This document shows, piece after piece, positions 24,508 through 35,530 of a stretch of DNA of 64,000 nt. This DNA comes from Cyclina sinensis. Lineage: Eukaryota; Mollusca; Bivalvia; Venerida; Veneridae. The notes under the pieces were generated by a model. It worked only from the letters and a program-made list of their open reading frames with translations, was not told where the DNA came from and made no database searches. Location of the stretch: NCBI GenBank assembly GCA_012932295.1, contig JAAONU010000004.1, forward strand, positions 28,250,304 to 28,314,303. Direction: 5' to 3'. Every line of letters begins with the position of its first letter. Position 1 is the stretch's first letter. The translations under genes were made by a program, and so were the position numbers.

Positions 24508-25378
24508 GTGATTATCGCTGTGCCATTGTGATATGAATGAACTCTAATGATTTTTATCGATCATATTTTTTATACTGTTCACTTCTATTCCTTAATAGAG
24601 AACTGTTTTTGCCATCACAGAAAACTGAACTGAAAGTAGTATAGTTCAAATAGTTCATAGTTTTCGTTTTGTAAAAGGATGGAAGTATTCTAGGTACAGT
24701 ACAAGTAAGTAGTCAGATTAAGATAAAGATTTGATAGTAAATATGAACCTGAAAGGGTCATTGCAAAATATAGCAACATACTTGCCATGAAGACAAATAT
24801 AACGAGTTGACAACTTTGGAATGTTGCTATTTGTTATGCTGTCACGTACCTTATGTTTTTGTTGATTGGTGGTTAAACATCTTATTTCATTTAATATCAC
24901 AAATTATAGTTCTTTTAACGTCGAATCTTCAGAAAGACAAATAGTTTATAGAGGTGGTTTGCATCTTTTAATTGTTCTTCACACGATATTGTCTTGTTCA
25001 TGTGATCCAAAATACATTTTTCTTTCGTTATGCGGACTAATCAAGAAAAAATTTAATGTTGTTGAGACAGCTTGATAAAATTCGTTGTGCGCTCCAATCT
25101 TGGATTTCAAGAAGAAAAACTTCTATTAACTGAAATATATGTTGTTTTGCTGCAATATTATTACTGGGTAATTCTAAAACGTATTTTCCAAGGAGCATGT
25201 TTCATTTTTTATAGGAACATTGCACAATTTTTACATTATTTAAAAAATGGAATCGAAATTTAATTTGATTTTACTGCGAAAGTTAGACAGAAAACTGCAT
25301 TTTCTTTCTGTCAGAAACAGTGGGAGTTTTTAGAATGTATTGATTAACATGGTATTTTGTTGGTAATGACAATTTAAT

Positions 25379-27419
25379 TAAATAGTTCATTTTATTTTTC
25401 AAAAGTTGTCTTAATTAAAAAGCTATTTCAAGCGAAAGAACGATAATGGCAAAATTGTAGAATTAAACGATATGTTTGCAAGAATCTTCTTACAGTCAAT
25501 CCATTTCATATCTATCAGATAGTTTAAATTATTGTTAGTTCATCTGACAATGCTTTTATTATATGATACAATATTCTTCATTTTTTCAACCAGCGTTGTG
25601 TTAATCAGTTGTAGAAGATGGAAGTATGAAACTACAGATTTCAATTCTTTTATTGACGACTAGAAAAATTTCGATTTTCATTTGTATCACGCCTATAATG
25701 AACTTTGTAGAACATAAAAATGTTAGGACAATGAAAAAGCTCATATTTGTTATTCAGAGAGACAAAAGTACTTGCTAATCCTGTCTCAAAGGTAGACTTC
25801 AAATTGACATTGTTCCGATGTCATCGGCTTTAATTGTGTCTTGGTAACATCACTGAAGTTTGCTTTCAGTTTTAGGTATAGGATTTTTTATTAGCTAAGA
25901 CAGCCTTCCAAGCTTTAAATAGAATATCAGTGCTGAATTTCAAGCCAATGCGCATGTCAGTGTTTGAACGTGGATGGATAATAAAAAGACCTATGGTCGA
26001 ATTTTGAGCAATATTTTCTAAAAAGAAGTGTTAGTTAAATGGAACTGACGACTAAAAGAGCACCAAAAGATATGCATAGATGTAATACAGGTAATACTTA
26101 ATTAGCTCGTTAAAGTTGTAAGATCTTCGATGCAAGAGAATTCCGTCCTTCCTTCGTATTTACTTTCATTGTGTATTGTGAAACTGCAAGTAATGTAATA
26201 TACAATTTAAGAATAGAGATATAAAACGGAATAATTTCTTTAAATTTATATCGTTAAGTAATGTCATTATGTGTATGCATATTTTTTATGGAATTTCTCT
26301 TTATATACTGTCTAAAATTTCAGATTTTAATTAAATGTCACGTTTTTCTTAACTTTCTGCAATTTCTCCGCTTTGTTTGCTGGTGGGCAGTATGTAAAAA
26401 CACACGTCAAACGTTGCCGTGAGGGAGAACAAGTAGACCTTTTCTTTTTTGTTTTAAGACACTTGATGAGGGAACATTCAGATTTAGTTAAAATCTAACC
26501 TATTTTTGTACTTTTAGCCATGTATTTTACATGTAGTATCCATAAAGTGCTAGTGTAACAAAGCATACCAACGCAAACATATAAAAAAGAGAGATAAGAT
26601 GTATTGGATTTCACAGTGAGAGTTGCCAAGTAGTAACATGGAACAGGATAATGTTTCTGATTAGATGATAAAAACATGATTGTGGAAAATATTGATTTTC
26701 CTTTGTACTGAGGACAGAAATTCAGCTTAATAAAATGGCGTCTTTTTGTACGTTTAACTTAGAATTTCGAGTATAATGCCTTGAAAGTTATTGATATAAT
26801 AACCCAGTAAGATATTTACTTCTTGTTGGGTTACTACATGAAAACGTGAACTAGAAAAGTTTGAATACATTAACAAGAGATGACAAAATTATCAGTGACA
26901 AGTAATTACATTTCTTAACTTCCTACATATTTCTTGGCTTGTGAGTTAGATTAATTACTTAAACGCTGACTGGTTCAAAAAGGCCTTTATAAACACCTCA
27001 AATCTTTCAACTGAAATGATATATACTATCTTGACTGATGTGGAAACATATTTACCTGTATCCTGCATGCTTCAGAACTGTTTCAAAGCAAACCAGCGAT
27101 TAGAATTTGTTTTAATTCAATTGAAATAGAAAGAAAATGGACAGTTTTCCTTCTGTTGAAAATAACGACGTTCAGTTGTTATAGGTTGGTGTTGAACATT
27201 GAGTGTTTATGTTAATGACATGTTTGTACGATGGTTTCATTTGACAAGTTTTCTAAAAATATTTATCCTTACAAAGAATAGCGGTTTTCTTTTAACAGTA
27301 TTCTTGAAAAAAGTGCTGGGGTCTATGTGTACACTGAAATTAAAAAGAAGTGTTTTCAGACGTGTACTGTTTGGTAGATCACATCAGATATCAAGAGGAC
27401 CATTATCACTTACCTGAGT
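25379..27419. other. AT-rich non-coding stretch with one diverged array block
   Basis: No supported gene. Only the Q-type block at 26590-26690 (GAGATAAGATGTATTGG, TTTCACAG, GAGTTGCCAAGT, TTTCTGATTAGATGATAA) links it to the tandem array, suggesting an older copy whose other parts have decayed. Confidence 0.5.
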
Positions 27420-28195
27420 TCTGCTCTTTTTTATCAAAATATAATGGTCAAACAAAACGACCCTATTTAACCCCATACCGAAAAATATCAAAATAAACAT
27501 TCGTACAAGTTTTCTTGGAGACAGTGGCAAGAATATGGTCTCTAGAGTAATCATACGGTTTACTACTGATCTGAGCTGATGACTTAGTCTTGAAGAAAGT
27601 CGTACTCTAGAAGATGATCCACTTTTAAATTTGTCTGAGAAATTATCAAGAGAAACCTTCTGAACATATTATTAGAAAATGTGACCTCTAGAGTGCTTAT
27701 AAGGGGTTTCCAGTAATGTGAGATAATAATATAGTTTTTAACCTATGTGGCCAAGTTTCAGACATATCTTATCCCAGAGATCACTGAAATTGATGAACTA
27801 AATATTGACTTATTATTGGGCTAGAGGCCTAGTTCTAGACTCAACATGACCAAGAAGCAATCTATTCAAAGAAATATTTAGGACAGATATTCTGACTGAA
27901 CTTTACTAGTCCTATTGTTTTTTCTTTTTTTTTTTACTTCAATTTGATCCGTTTTAAACACCTCCGAGAAATCACCATGACAAACATTTTGAGCAAGTTT
28001 CATGAAGACTTGGTAAAATGTAGCCTCTACAGTTTTCACAGGGTTTCCTCTGACTTACGATGGTGTGCTAAATTTTGGACCCGCATTACTAGGTTTCAAA
28101 CACTTTCCCTCAATCAAAAAGAGATCTGAAAATTTGAAGTTCGAGATGTTGAGGACGGACGATGCCAACTGAAAAGGCTGACCACAAAAACTCAA
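27420..28195 (+). mobile_element. Mollusc-type dispersed compound repeat (gene-like but non-coding)
   Basis: Two or three imperfect internal repeats carry phrases such as AAAATGTGACCTCTAGAGTG, AAGTTTCATGAAGACTTGGT and GGTTTCCTCTGACTTACG. Near the right end is GAGGACGGACGATGCCAAC. I recall these phrases from abundant dispersed repeats in bivalve genomes, usually ending in a GACGGACG tract. No terminal repeats were resolved. Confidence 0.55.
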
Positions 28196-29129
28196 ACTTT
28201 GCACAATTCAATACTGTTTAAACACCTTGCATTTTGCTAAAAATGTGACCATAAAACGCAAAAACATATCAAAATTAAAGAAGTGCAGTGTGCTCTAACT
28301 CGAAAATTTGTACAAATATAATTATTCTTAGGATTTTTAGATGTAATGAAGAATATAGTATGCTTCTTGTCTTTTAAAGAATGATGCCTTAACGTAAGTT
28401 TGCATGTAGATATTTGTCTAGATAACACAACATTGTATCTGTGTGGCTAGCTTTCTTCTTTTCTCGCATGGGCACATTATTGCAACATACTTTCTACCCG
28501 AATAACAATAAACTATAACGTTTTCAAATGATTTGTCTGGAGACCATAATTACTGTAATCAAAAGGGCAAAACAAGTGATAAAGAAGTCTGATAAAGGCG
28601 GTACGAGAAAAAAAAACATTCTGTTGAATACACATTAAGCAAATATTTTCGTTGTGGATGTAATAAATAACGTGATATGGTGAATATTGATCAATTGAAA
28701 AGATACTTTTGTCTCGAATTGTCTGTGATTGAGATAAATGAACAAATTACCTAATAAACAGGTACGCAATAGGAACCTTATCATTTTTGCGGAGCAAAAT
28801 TTCTGACGTGTCTTTTTGTTTTCTAGTGGATTTTAAGAAGAATCTAAAGCTCTACGAAACTAACCTTTTAGCGAAAACAACAACAATTAACTATCCGTTA
28901 TTACAAATAATATTATCATATAAAAGAAAAGACGAAATTATTCAGTAACTTAGCTTTAAATCACAGGATGGGATAATTTCGATTTATTCTAATATACGAG
29001 CGTATTGACTGTTAATATTAATATAAATGAACGTTTCGTATGGGGAAAAAGTGATTTTATTAAGCCATTATGGTCTTATAGCAAAGTAAATTAAAATGTG
29101 AAATTGCTATCGATAATTCAAAGAGTCCT
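28196..29129. other. AT-rich non-coding stretch, nothing recognised
   Basis: No frame, repeat or RNA signature seen. Confidence 0.5.
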
Positions 29130-30021
29130 GATAAGTAGATACTCCTATGTAATAAGTAGATACTCCTATGTAATAAGTAGATACTCCTATTTATTTCATG
29201 CTTTTCAATGGATTATTGAAATATATCAGTAGATTAAATCCTGATAATCGCACTGTTTCAAACAGTGAAATTATCATTTTAATAATTTCACTGCTACGGA
29301 ACTACTTTTTTTCCCTTCAATGAACCACATATACATGTACAAAAGTACAAATTGAGTTGTCTGCAGCCGTTGATCCGTGTTCGCCGATAATTAGGCCATA
29401 CAAACGTATCAGGATGCTACCTGACAGTGACACTGATTCTAATTAATATGAATTAGGCAAATAATATACCTGTTATGATGTTCGTTCACTAGTTTGATTT
29501 AAATCCTTGTTTTGTTTATAATTCCCACACACGTTGTGAATGAAAAAAAATGGCGGATTGAACTGAGCTGACTTCGATTCACGCGCAGTAATTCAATAGC
29601 TTTATCAGCCTAAAACTGTTGTTTACTCTAAATAAATTTACAAAACGATTTCTTTTTCTGTTTGACATAAAATAATAAATGAATAAGACCCTGTCTAGTG
29701 AATTATATATTAAAAATGAGAGTTTATCTGGAACTATTTTTATTACGAAATATACATGTGTTAGCACGTGTAGAAGAAGGAAAGTGGGGCACCAGACGGG
29801 GAACACTTGGATAGGTTAAACATTAAAAATGAGAAATAATTCAAATAATCCATTGAAAAGCATGAAATAAAAAGAAAATTTGTTTGTTTTGTGCGCCACT
29901 CGTGAAAATATAAATCCTTGCCATCACTCGATGGAATAAATTTCGATCCTACACCAAAACAAACAAATATCCTCTATGTAATAAATAGATACTCCTATGT
30001 AATAAGTAGATACTCCTATTT
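29130..30021. mobile_element. Inverted-repeat unit flanked by 20 bp tandem repeats
   Basis: A 20 bp unit AGTAGATACTCCTATGTAAT occurs three times at about 29133-29191 and twice at about 29978-30020, in the same orientation. Inside them, 29192-29217 and 29844-29869 are perfect 26 bp inverted repeats enclosing about 626 bp. A second shorter inverted pair (TTTGTTTGTTTTG at 29881, CAAAACAAACAAA near 29957) lies just outside the right one. This nested arrangement looks like a non-autonomous element, or a palindrome relic; class unknown. Confidence 0.55.
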
Positions 30022-31389
30022 GCCGTTTTTTTAATGCTTCCACTTCCTTGAATTTTCGAGTTTTAGATATTTTAAAACATCTCAGGCAAATCTTGTTGCT
30101 TATGTAGTTATCTCTTACAGTCAATAAAAGAAGGATGCTTCAGTGGGCTTGGACCAGACCTTGCTTAACTTCAACCGTACTAATATCAGGCTTTCAATGC
30201 AGAGCTCTGCTGTTTACACCATAAGCTAATGCCATGCCATGGAGGTCACCTTTTAATGAATTCTGAATACAATATTAATATTGTTATCCAGGACGATATT
30301 GTTTGTCGACTGATGTTGTAATATCACTACTATTTTTTATTCAAGTACTTGAGGAGATGTAAACCGTTCACTAATTCATGGAATCATTCCCTCAGCATTT
30401 TTTGGAGGTGTGGGGGTGGAGTTAATTCGAAGGACGGCATTTACAGATTGTACGTCTTTAGATTATATTTTGCAGAATCACGTTAAGCCAAAACGAGCGT
30501 CTAAACCCTCTGAACCATTGACATTGAAACCTACTCGATAAACGCCAAATTGCGATATAAGTGGCTGTAGGTAATATTTCAAAGTAGATTTTGTTATTCG
30601 GTCAAACATTTGAAGACGTAACTGTAAATAAGCGTTTTCATCAACAGTACAAACAAAAAGTGATTCAATACATGCTGTACATCAGTGAATCACAAAAGAA
30701 AACTTGCCAAAAGAACCAGTATAACCGAAAAGATAATGTGTAAGCAATGGATAAAGAGTAATGCTTGTCAAAAGCCTACGCAGTGAACTAAGTATAATTG
30801 ATTACAATTTAAGGCAGTAGAAGCAATTATTTTCTTTCCTATTTAATTTTTGGAATCGCTCAACATTCTAAAATAATATCAAACCATTTATCCCGCTTGA
30901 CAAATTGCGCGTGTAAATAATGTTTTTTCTAATGACACTAGAATTCATCGTACGCTTTTACCGACACTCATTTGTTCGGGTCGTCTGCTTTGACTCATTA
31001 TCTCATTCAACATTCAAGCTAGACGCTACCACAAACAAACAAAAAAGATTACTAAAGGCCTCACAAATTAAATGCAAAATAGTAAAACCAAATGAACATA
31101 GATAACAAATTAAGAATTTCAAAGCTTCTTTCGATGCTCACTTTGATCATATATTTTTTGATAGCGAGAGCAAATTTTCAATCCGTTTACTGTCGTGCTG
31201 TGGTATGGAATCTACTGGCCTAGCTAAATAGAATGTCAGATAGTCTATGGTACAAAGTTTGGTGATCGTTACTATTGGATTAATTAAGTATCCTCCAATA
31301 TTTTTGCAGCTAATAATGTACATTTACATAAGTTTATTGATTTTTTCCTGTTAAATCAGTCAGCATATGCTGCTCTACTTTTAGAATGT
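30022..31389. other. AT-rich non-coding stretch, nothing recognised
   Basis: No supported gene, RNA or repeat unit in this interval. Confidence 0.5.
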
Positions 31390-31394
31390 TAAAA

Positions 31395-31690
31395 GCTAAA
31401 TATTTTTAATATTATTTTTATTAGCTCTGTAATCAAAATATTATAAAAGCGAACCTGTTTTTTTCTCTTTCTTTTTCATAGAGGCTAACACATATCGACG
31501 GAAAGAGAGAAACGATTTCATTTACATTAGGTTATTGATTTTTTTTTTCAAAATAAAAATAGCTCTATTATCAAAATATTTAAAAATCGAACCTGTTTTT
31601 GTGTGTGTATGTGTGTGTGTGTGTGTGTTGTTGTTGTTGTTTTTTAATATAAAGGCTAACACAAATATAGATCGACGATTTCGGAACAGG
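31395..31690. repeat. Local tandem duplication with (GT)n/(GTT)n tract
   Basis: TTAGCTCTGTAATCAAAATA...GCGAACCTGTTTTT...GAGGCTAACACA repeats as ATAGCTCTATTATCAAAATA...TCGAACCTGTTTTT...AAGGCTAACACA about 130 bp further on. In the second copy a GT tract followed by GTT units (31600-31641) has grown between the two halves. A weak Q-type block follows at 31690-31765. Confidence 0.75.
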
Positions 31691-32539
31691 AAGTGCCTGG
31701 TAAAACATGCATCTGATTAATTCTTCAAGACACACATTTATAGTAAATATTGATCAACAAAGTATTACAGTTATCAGCAATCAGTTAGTGATGCATTTTT
31801 ATAGATAAAGCTTGAAGTAGTTAATGGTCCAATTCATAGTAGTGTGTGGGCGAGTTACGCTTTTCTAAACAATACATCAATTAACTTTCCACCCACATAG
31901 TGAAAAAGGAGATCATTCCCAGAGCAGATATTGTTCAACTCACAGCGTCAGATTGTAAGAGTGACCGAACCCGCATGACAATTAAGACAAAGAAAAAATA
32001 AAGTGCTTTAATGTCAGTGATGATGGCAACTTTTCTTTAGTATTTTACAACTAATTTCTCTGCTTTAATCGACTGTTGTTATATTCCTTTTGACTGGATT
32101 CAGCAATGTAAGCCTTAAAGATCAGTCTCTGATTACCTACGGGCTTTAACTAGTTCAGAAAGAAAACAACCTGTAACTGCAATGTCTCTGATAATATAAG
32201 AACAAATTATCATAGTACAATCTAATTACGTCACTAATAATGGAATCATTTTGAAATGTATGTAAAAGCCCTATTGTGTATTTAGATAACCAAAAAAAAT
32301 GGAAAAGAGTTACAACAGAAAAAATAAACATTTGCTTCTGTTTAACGTGTTATTCTTGATCTGTTTGGGTTTTACTTGCCAGTATCAGAGTAGACTTTTA
32401 CACTCAGAAACTTCTTCTCTGTAATTTCAGACACAGTACCAATACATTAAATAGAAAGCTTTTAGGAAATCTGTTTGTATAATTCAACCTTAAGGCGATC
32501 GAGAATAAACAATGTCTGTAAACCGTAGACAGATGCCAA

Positions 32540-32696
32540 GATGGCTCTAGTGACAGTCTATTATTATTGATTAGCTGCTGAGCCAGTGACTCTCGCCAGA
32601 GAAATAACAATATAATGGCTACTAGATATTGGCATATCCCAGTATGAAGTGTGGAGACTTCAATCATACACTTGGATTAACCGGTGACTTTTTAAG
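32540..32696 (+). other. Leader-like block R with conserved splice donor, third copy
   Basis: AGCCAGTGACTCTC, GGCATATCCCAGT and CATACACTTGGATTAACCGG align with 24370-24507 with several gaps. It again ends in TTAAG|GTAATT, donor after 32696. The next family 1 terminal segment lies 2.6 kb downstream at 35285, a spacing comparable with 12631 to 15811. Confidence 0.35.
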
Positions 32697-34101
32697 GTAA
32701 TTATAAACCTGGTGTTATTTGATAAATAATTCAAAGGTTTCATCATTTTCTGTTCTTCCTTCTGTTTATTAATAAACACTGATTTGTGAAATATTATTCC
32801 AGAAATATGTATTTATTTGTATAGTATTATAGTTCTTATTTCTCTGTCAATTTTGTAAAACATTTGCTAGTTTAAAAACTGACCAGGTTTTTGTGACGAG
32901 TTAAGAAATGTGTGATATAAATGAGAACATAGTCGGGTGAAATTTCTTTTAATGATCAGGGACATTCAAAACATGCAAATACTTTGATAAATGGGCTCAT
33001 GTCTCTCTCTGATCTTGTCTTTGTAGATGAACAAGCCACAGTGATATGATTCAGTAGTATCAAATAGTTTGCAATTTGTATAGAAAGAATAGGTTTACAA
33101 AGAATATTTCTTGTCCTGCAGTAAGCAACATAACTAATATGGTACATGTTTTTCATGTTAACTGCACTATGCAGTAGTTTTTAGATCCTTATCGTGAAGA
33201 AAATGTATTACTCGTATTCTGTTAGGAGATAAAATAGATATCTAAACATTTAAATACCTGTTTCGATGTGTTATATAAACATCATTTAAAAACTCTTTAG
33301 GGAAAATTTAGAAAATGATATATATTATAACCATCTGATCCTTTTTTCGTCTTTAATCTGGGATAGAAAGCTCTGAAATATGTGTTTCTATAAATAATTA
33401 AAAATCGTGTTTATTTTTCACTTAACGTCGGTTTAGGGGTGTCAGAGCATCTTTGAGCATACAATCTGTTCAAATAAGTCCTTCGTTTATTCTGCTATGT
33501 ATTCTTTTATTAACTGTATGAAATAGTTTTGAAAAATAAAAGAAATATTATTATAGAAAATTAGAGTAAAACATTAGAGTAGCAAAGATTTAGAGCAGTA
33601 AAGAAAATCAGATGTTTTCACTCCAAAAATAGCTTGTTTGTAATATAATGTTTAAATGTAAGCATAAGTGTAAAAAATGATAGAAAAAATGAGTAGAGGC
33701 ACAGGTGACCTGTGAACCAAAAACCTTATGGGTTGCATGATTATATATCCCAGAACAAATTATAATCATATGTACTGGTATGCACTATTAATACACCAAA
33801 CATCTGCAAACTTGACTAGAAAACATGCAAGAAAATGACGCTAATAAATATATTCAAAATGGCAGATTTGTTTGATTTTCACTGAGTTTAATGCGATTAT
33901 TTTAGATTAGTTAATATGCTTCATGTTAAAGTATTGAAACATATTAAATCTCAATTATATGAACCATAGCGACAAAATACCCTACAAGTTATAGTGAGGC
34001 TAGTTATAGTTGAGAAGTTTGGAGTACATTTTACATATTATTTTGTATTGTTGAATTCACCAGTCTTTTGCTCGTTGGGTAGTTATGTGCAAGTATGCTG
34101 A
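32697..34101. other. AT-rich non-coding stretch, nothing recognised
   Basis: No supported features; if the array model is right this would be intron 1 of a decayed unit. Confidence 0.4.
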
Positions 34102-34742
34102 AGACCATTATCCTAGACAGACAAGAAATACTTGGTTCCATATAGGTTAAAATGTCCTTATTATCCAAGACAGACAAGAAATACTTGGTTCCATATAGGT
34201 TAAATTCTCCTTTTTATCCAAGACAGACAAAAAATACTTGGTTCCATATAGGTTAAAATGTCCTGATTATCCAAGACAGACAAGAAATACTTGGTTCCAT
34301 ATAGGTTAAAATGTCCTTATTATCCAAGACAGACAAGAAATACCTGGTTCCATATAGGTTAAAATGTCCTTATTATCCAAGACAGACAAGAAATACTTGG
34401 TTCCATATAGGTTAAAATGTCCTTATTATCCAAGACAGACAAGAAATACCTGGTTCCATATAGGTTAAAATGTCCTTATTATCCAAGACAGACAAAAAAT
34501 ACTTGGTTCCATATAGGTTAAAATGTCCTTATTATCCAAGACAGACAAGAAATACTTGGTTCCATATAGGTTAAAATGTCCTTATTATCCAAGACAGACA
34601 AGAAATTCTTGGTTCCATTTAGGTTTAAATGTCCTTATTATCCAAGACAGACAAGAAATACTTGGTTCCATAAAGGTTAAAATGTCCTTATTATCCAAGA
34701 CAGACAAGAAATTCTTGGTTCCATATAGGTCAAAATCTCCTT
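34102..34742 (+). repeat. Minisatellite, 53 bp x 12
   Basis: Units contain CCAAGACAGACAAGAAATAC and TTGGTTCCATATAGGTTAAA. Twelve copies were counted, with differences at a few recurrent sites (ATACTTGG/ATACCTGG/ATTCTTGG, GACAAGAAA/GACAAAAAA). Because 53 is not a multiple of three, the open frame crossing 34523-34750 simply rotates through the unit and is not evidence of a gene. Confidence 0.97.
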
Positions 34743-35284
34743 TTAATTAATGGTCTTGGGTAAAACCCATTTCAGGAAAATACGGGACACTGTATCTTAA
34801 TGTAATTAATGTCCCTATAAAGTTGACTAAATGTTTGAAATTGCAAAACGTGGCTCTCAAAAGTTAACATATTAGAATAAAGAAACGTAAGAATTGTTAC
34901 AATTAACGAAAAAAAATTCTATTAGAAGTGTAAAGTTATATAGTGATTTATATGTTTAAAGAAAACAGTATACGTGATTTATTTTCTTAAGTTAATAACC
35001 TATTTGTGACGCTGCTAATAAATAGTAATGATTATGTAGCTAGATCTTAGAATAGACCAAACACATATAACACAAAAAACATTAATTCATTACGATAATA
35101 TACATCACCATGACGACGTGACTGTCTGTTTATTAAGTCCAATATTGAAAGACATTTTTAGTTGAAAACAATAAATCGGGTTTGAATTTCTTTTCTGCCT
35201 GTCTATGTCCAGATAGACGTAACAAACGTAAGGTGATTCTTTTATTGAAGAAAGCTTTTCTTTATACTCCTTTATGTGTCCAGA
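34743..35284. other. AT-rich stretch before the third family 1 segment
   Basis: Mostly featureless. From about 35175 a + strand frame reads LNFFSACLCPDRRNKRKVILLLKKAFLY, sharing NKR and a hydrophobic stretch with the sequence just upstream of 15811; this similarity is weak. Confidence 0.35.
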
Positions 35285-35325
35285 GACTTTGACAACAGTT
35301 AGAGGCACTTAGACTAAAGAAATAA
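35285..35325 (+). pseudogene. Third family 1 terminal-exon relic
   Basis: After an acceptor-like CCTTTATGTGTCCAG the frame reads QQLEALRLKK and stops with TAA at 35323-35325. It is preceded by an in-frame TGA, so it cannot be expressed as such. The ending LKK-stop and the following P-type block (ACCATGCTGTTAAAGGCACT at 35356) line up with copies A and B. It is about 21 codons shorter than copy B from the shared NKR motif. Confidence 0.35.
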
Positions 35326-35355
35326 CCTGGCTTTTGAAGACTACAAAATATAGCA

Positions 35356-35530
35356 ACCATGCTGTTAAAGGCACTCTAAATAATGAGAGATGCTACAGAT
35401 ATAGACAGAATGTCACCCCAGTGGACTGTTTAATGAAGCGCTTAGTTAGGAATGGTGGGAAAAGATAACTGTTTTGTCAGACTTTTGTCTCCAGTGTTAT
35501 TGAAATGTATCCACTGATGCAAAATAGGCG
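35356..35530 (+). repeat. Blocks P and Y side by side, third copy
   Basis: P-type sequence (TGCTGTTAAAGGCACTCTAA, ATAATGAG) is followed within 50 bases by Y-type sequence (GCGCTTAGTTAGGAATGGTG, GTCAGACTTTTGTCTC, TGATGCAAAATAGG). In copies A and B the closest versions of the two are over 5 kb apart. Confidence 0.5.

Larger units (their letters stand above)
14985..25378 (+). repeat. Large tandem duplication, copy B
   Basis: Collinear with 3745-13563 over its whole length. Relative to A it carries extra sequence at about 17050-17690 (unknown), about 230 bp near 18570-18750, the mariner fragment at 19320-20200 (with loss of about 340 bp seen in A at 7400-7745) and about 390 bp near 21610-22000. 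It keeps the better-preserved version of the family 1 terminal exon. Confidence 0.92.

Noticed and set aside
34523..34750. 75-codon frame in the 53 bp minisatellite
   Set aside because: The repeat length is not a multiple of three, so the frame just passes through all three phases of the same unit.
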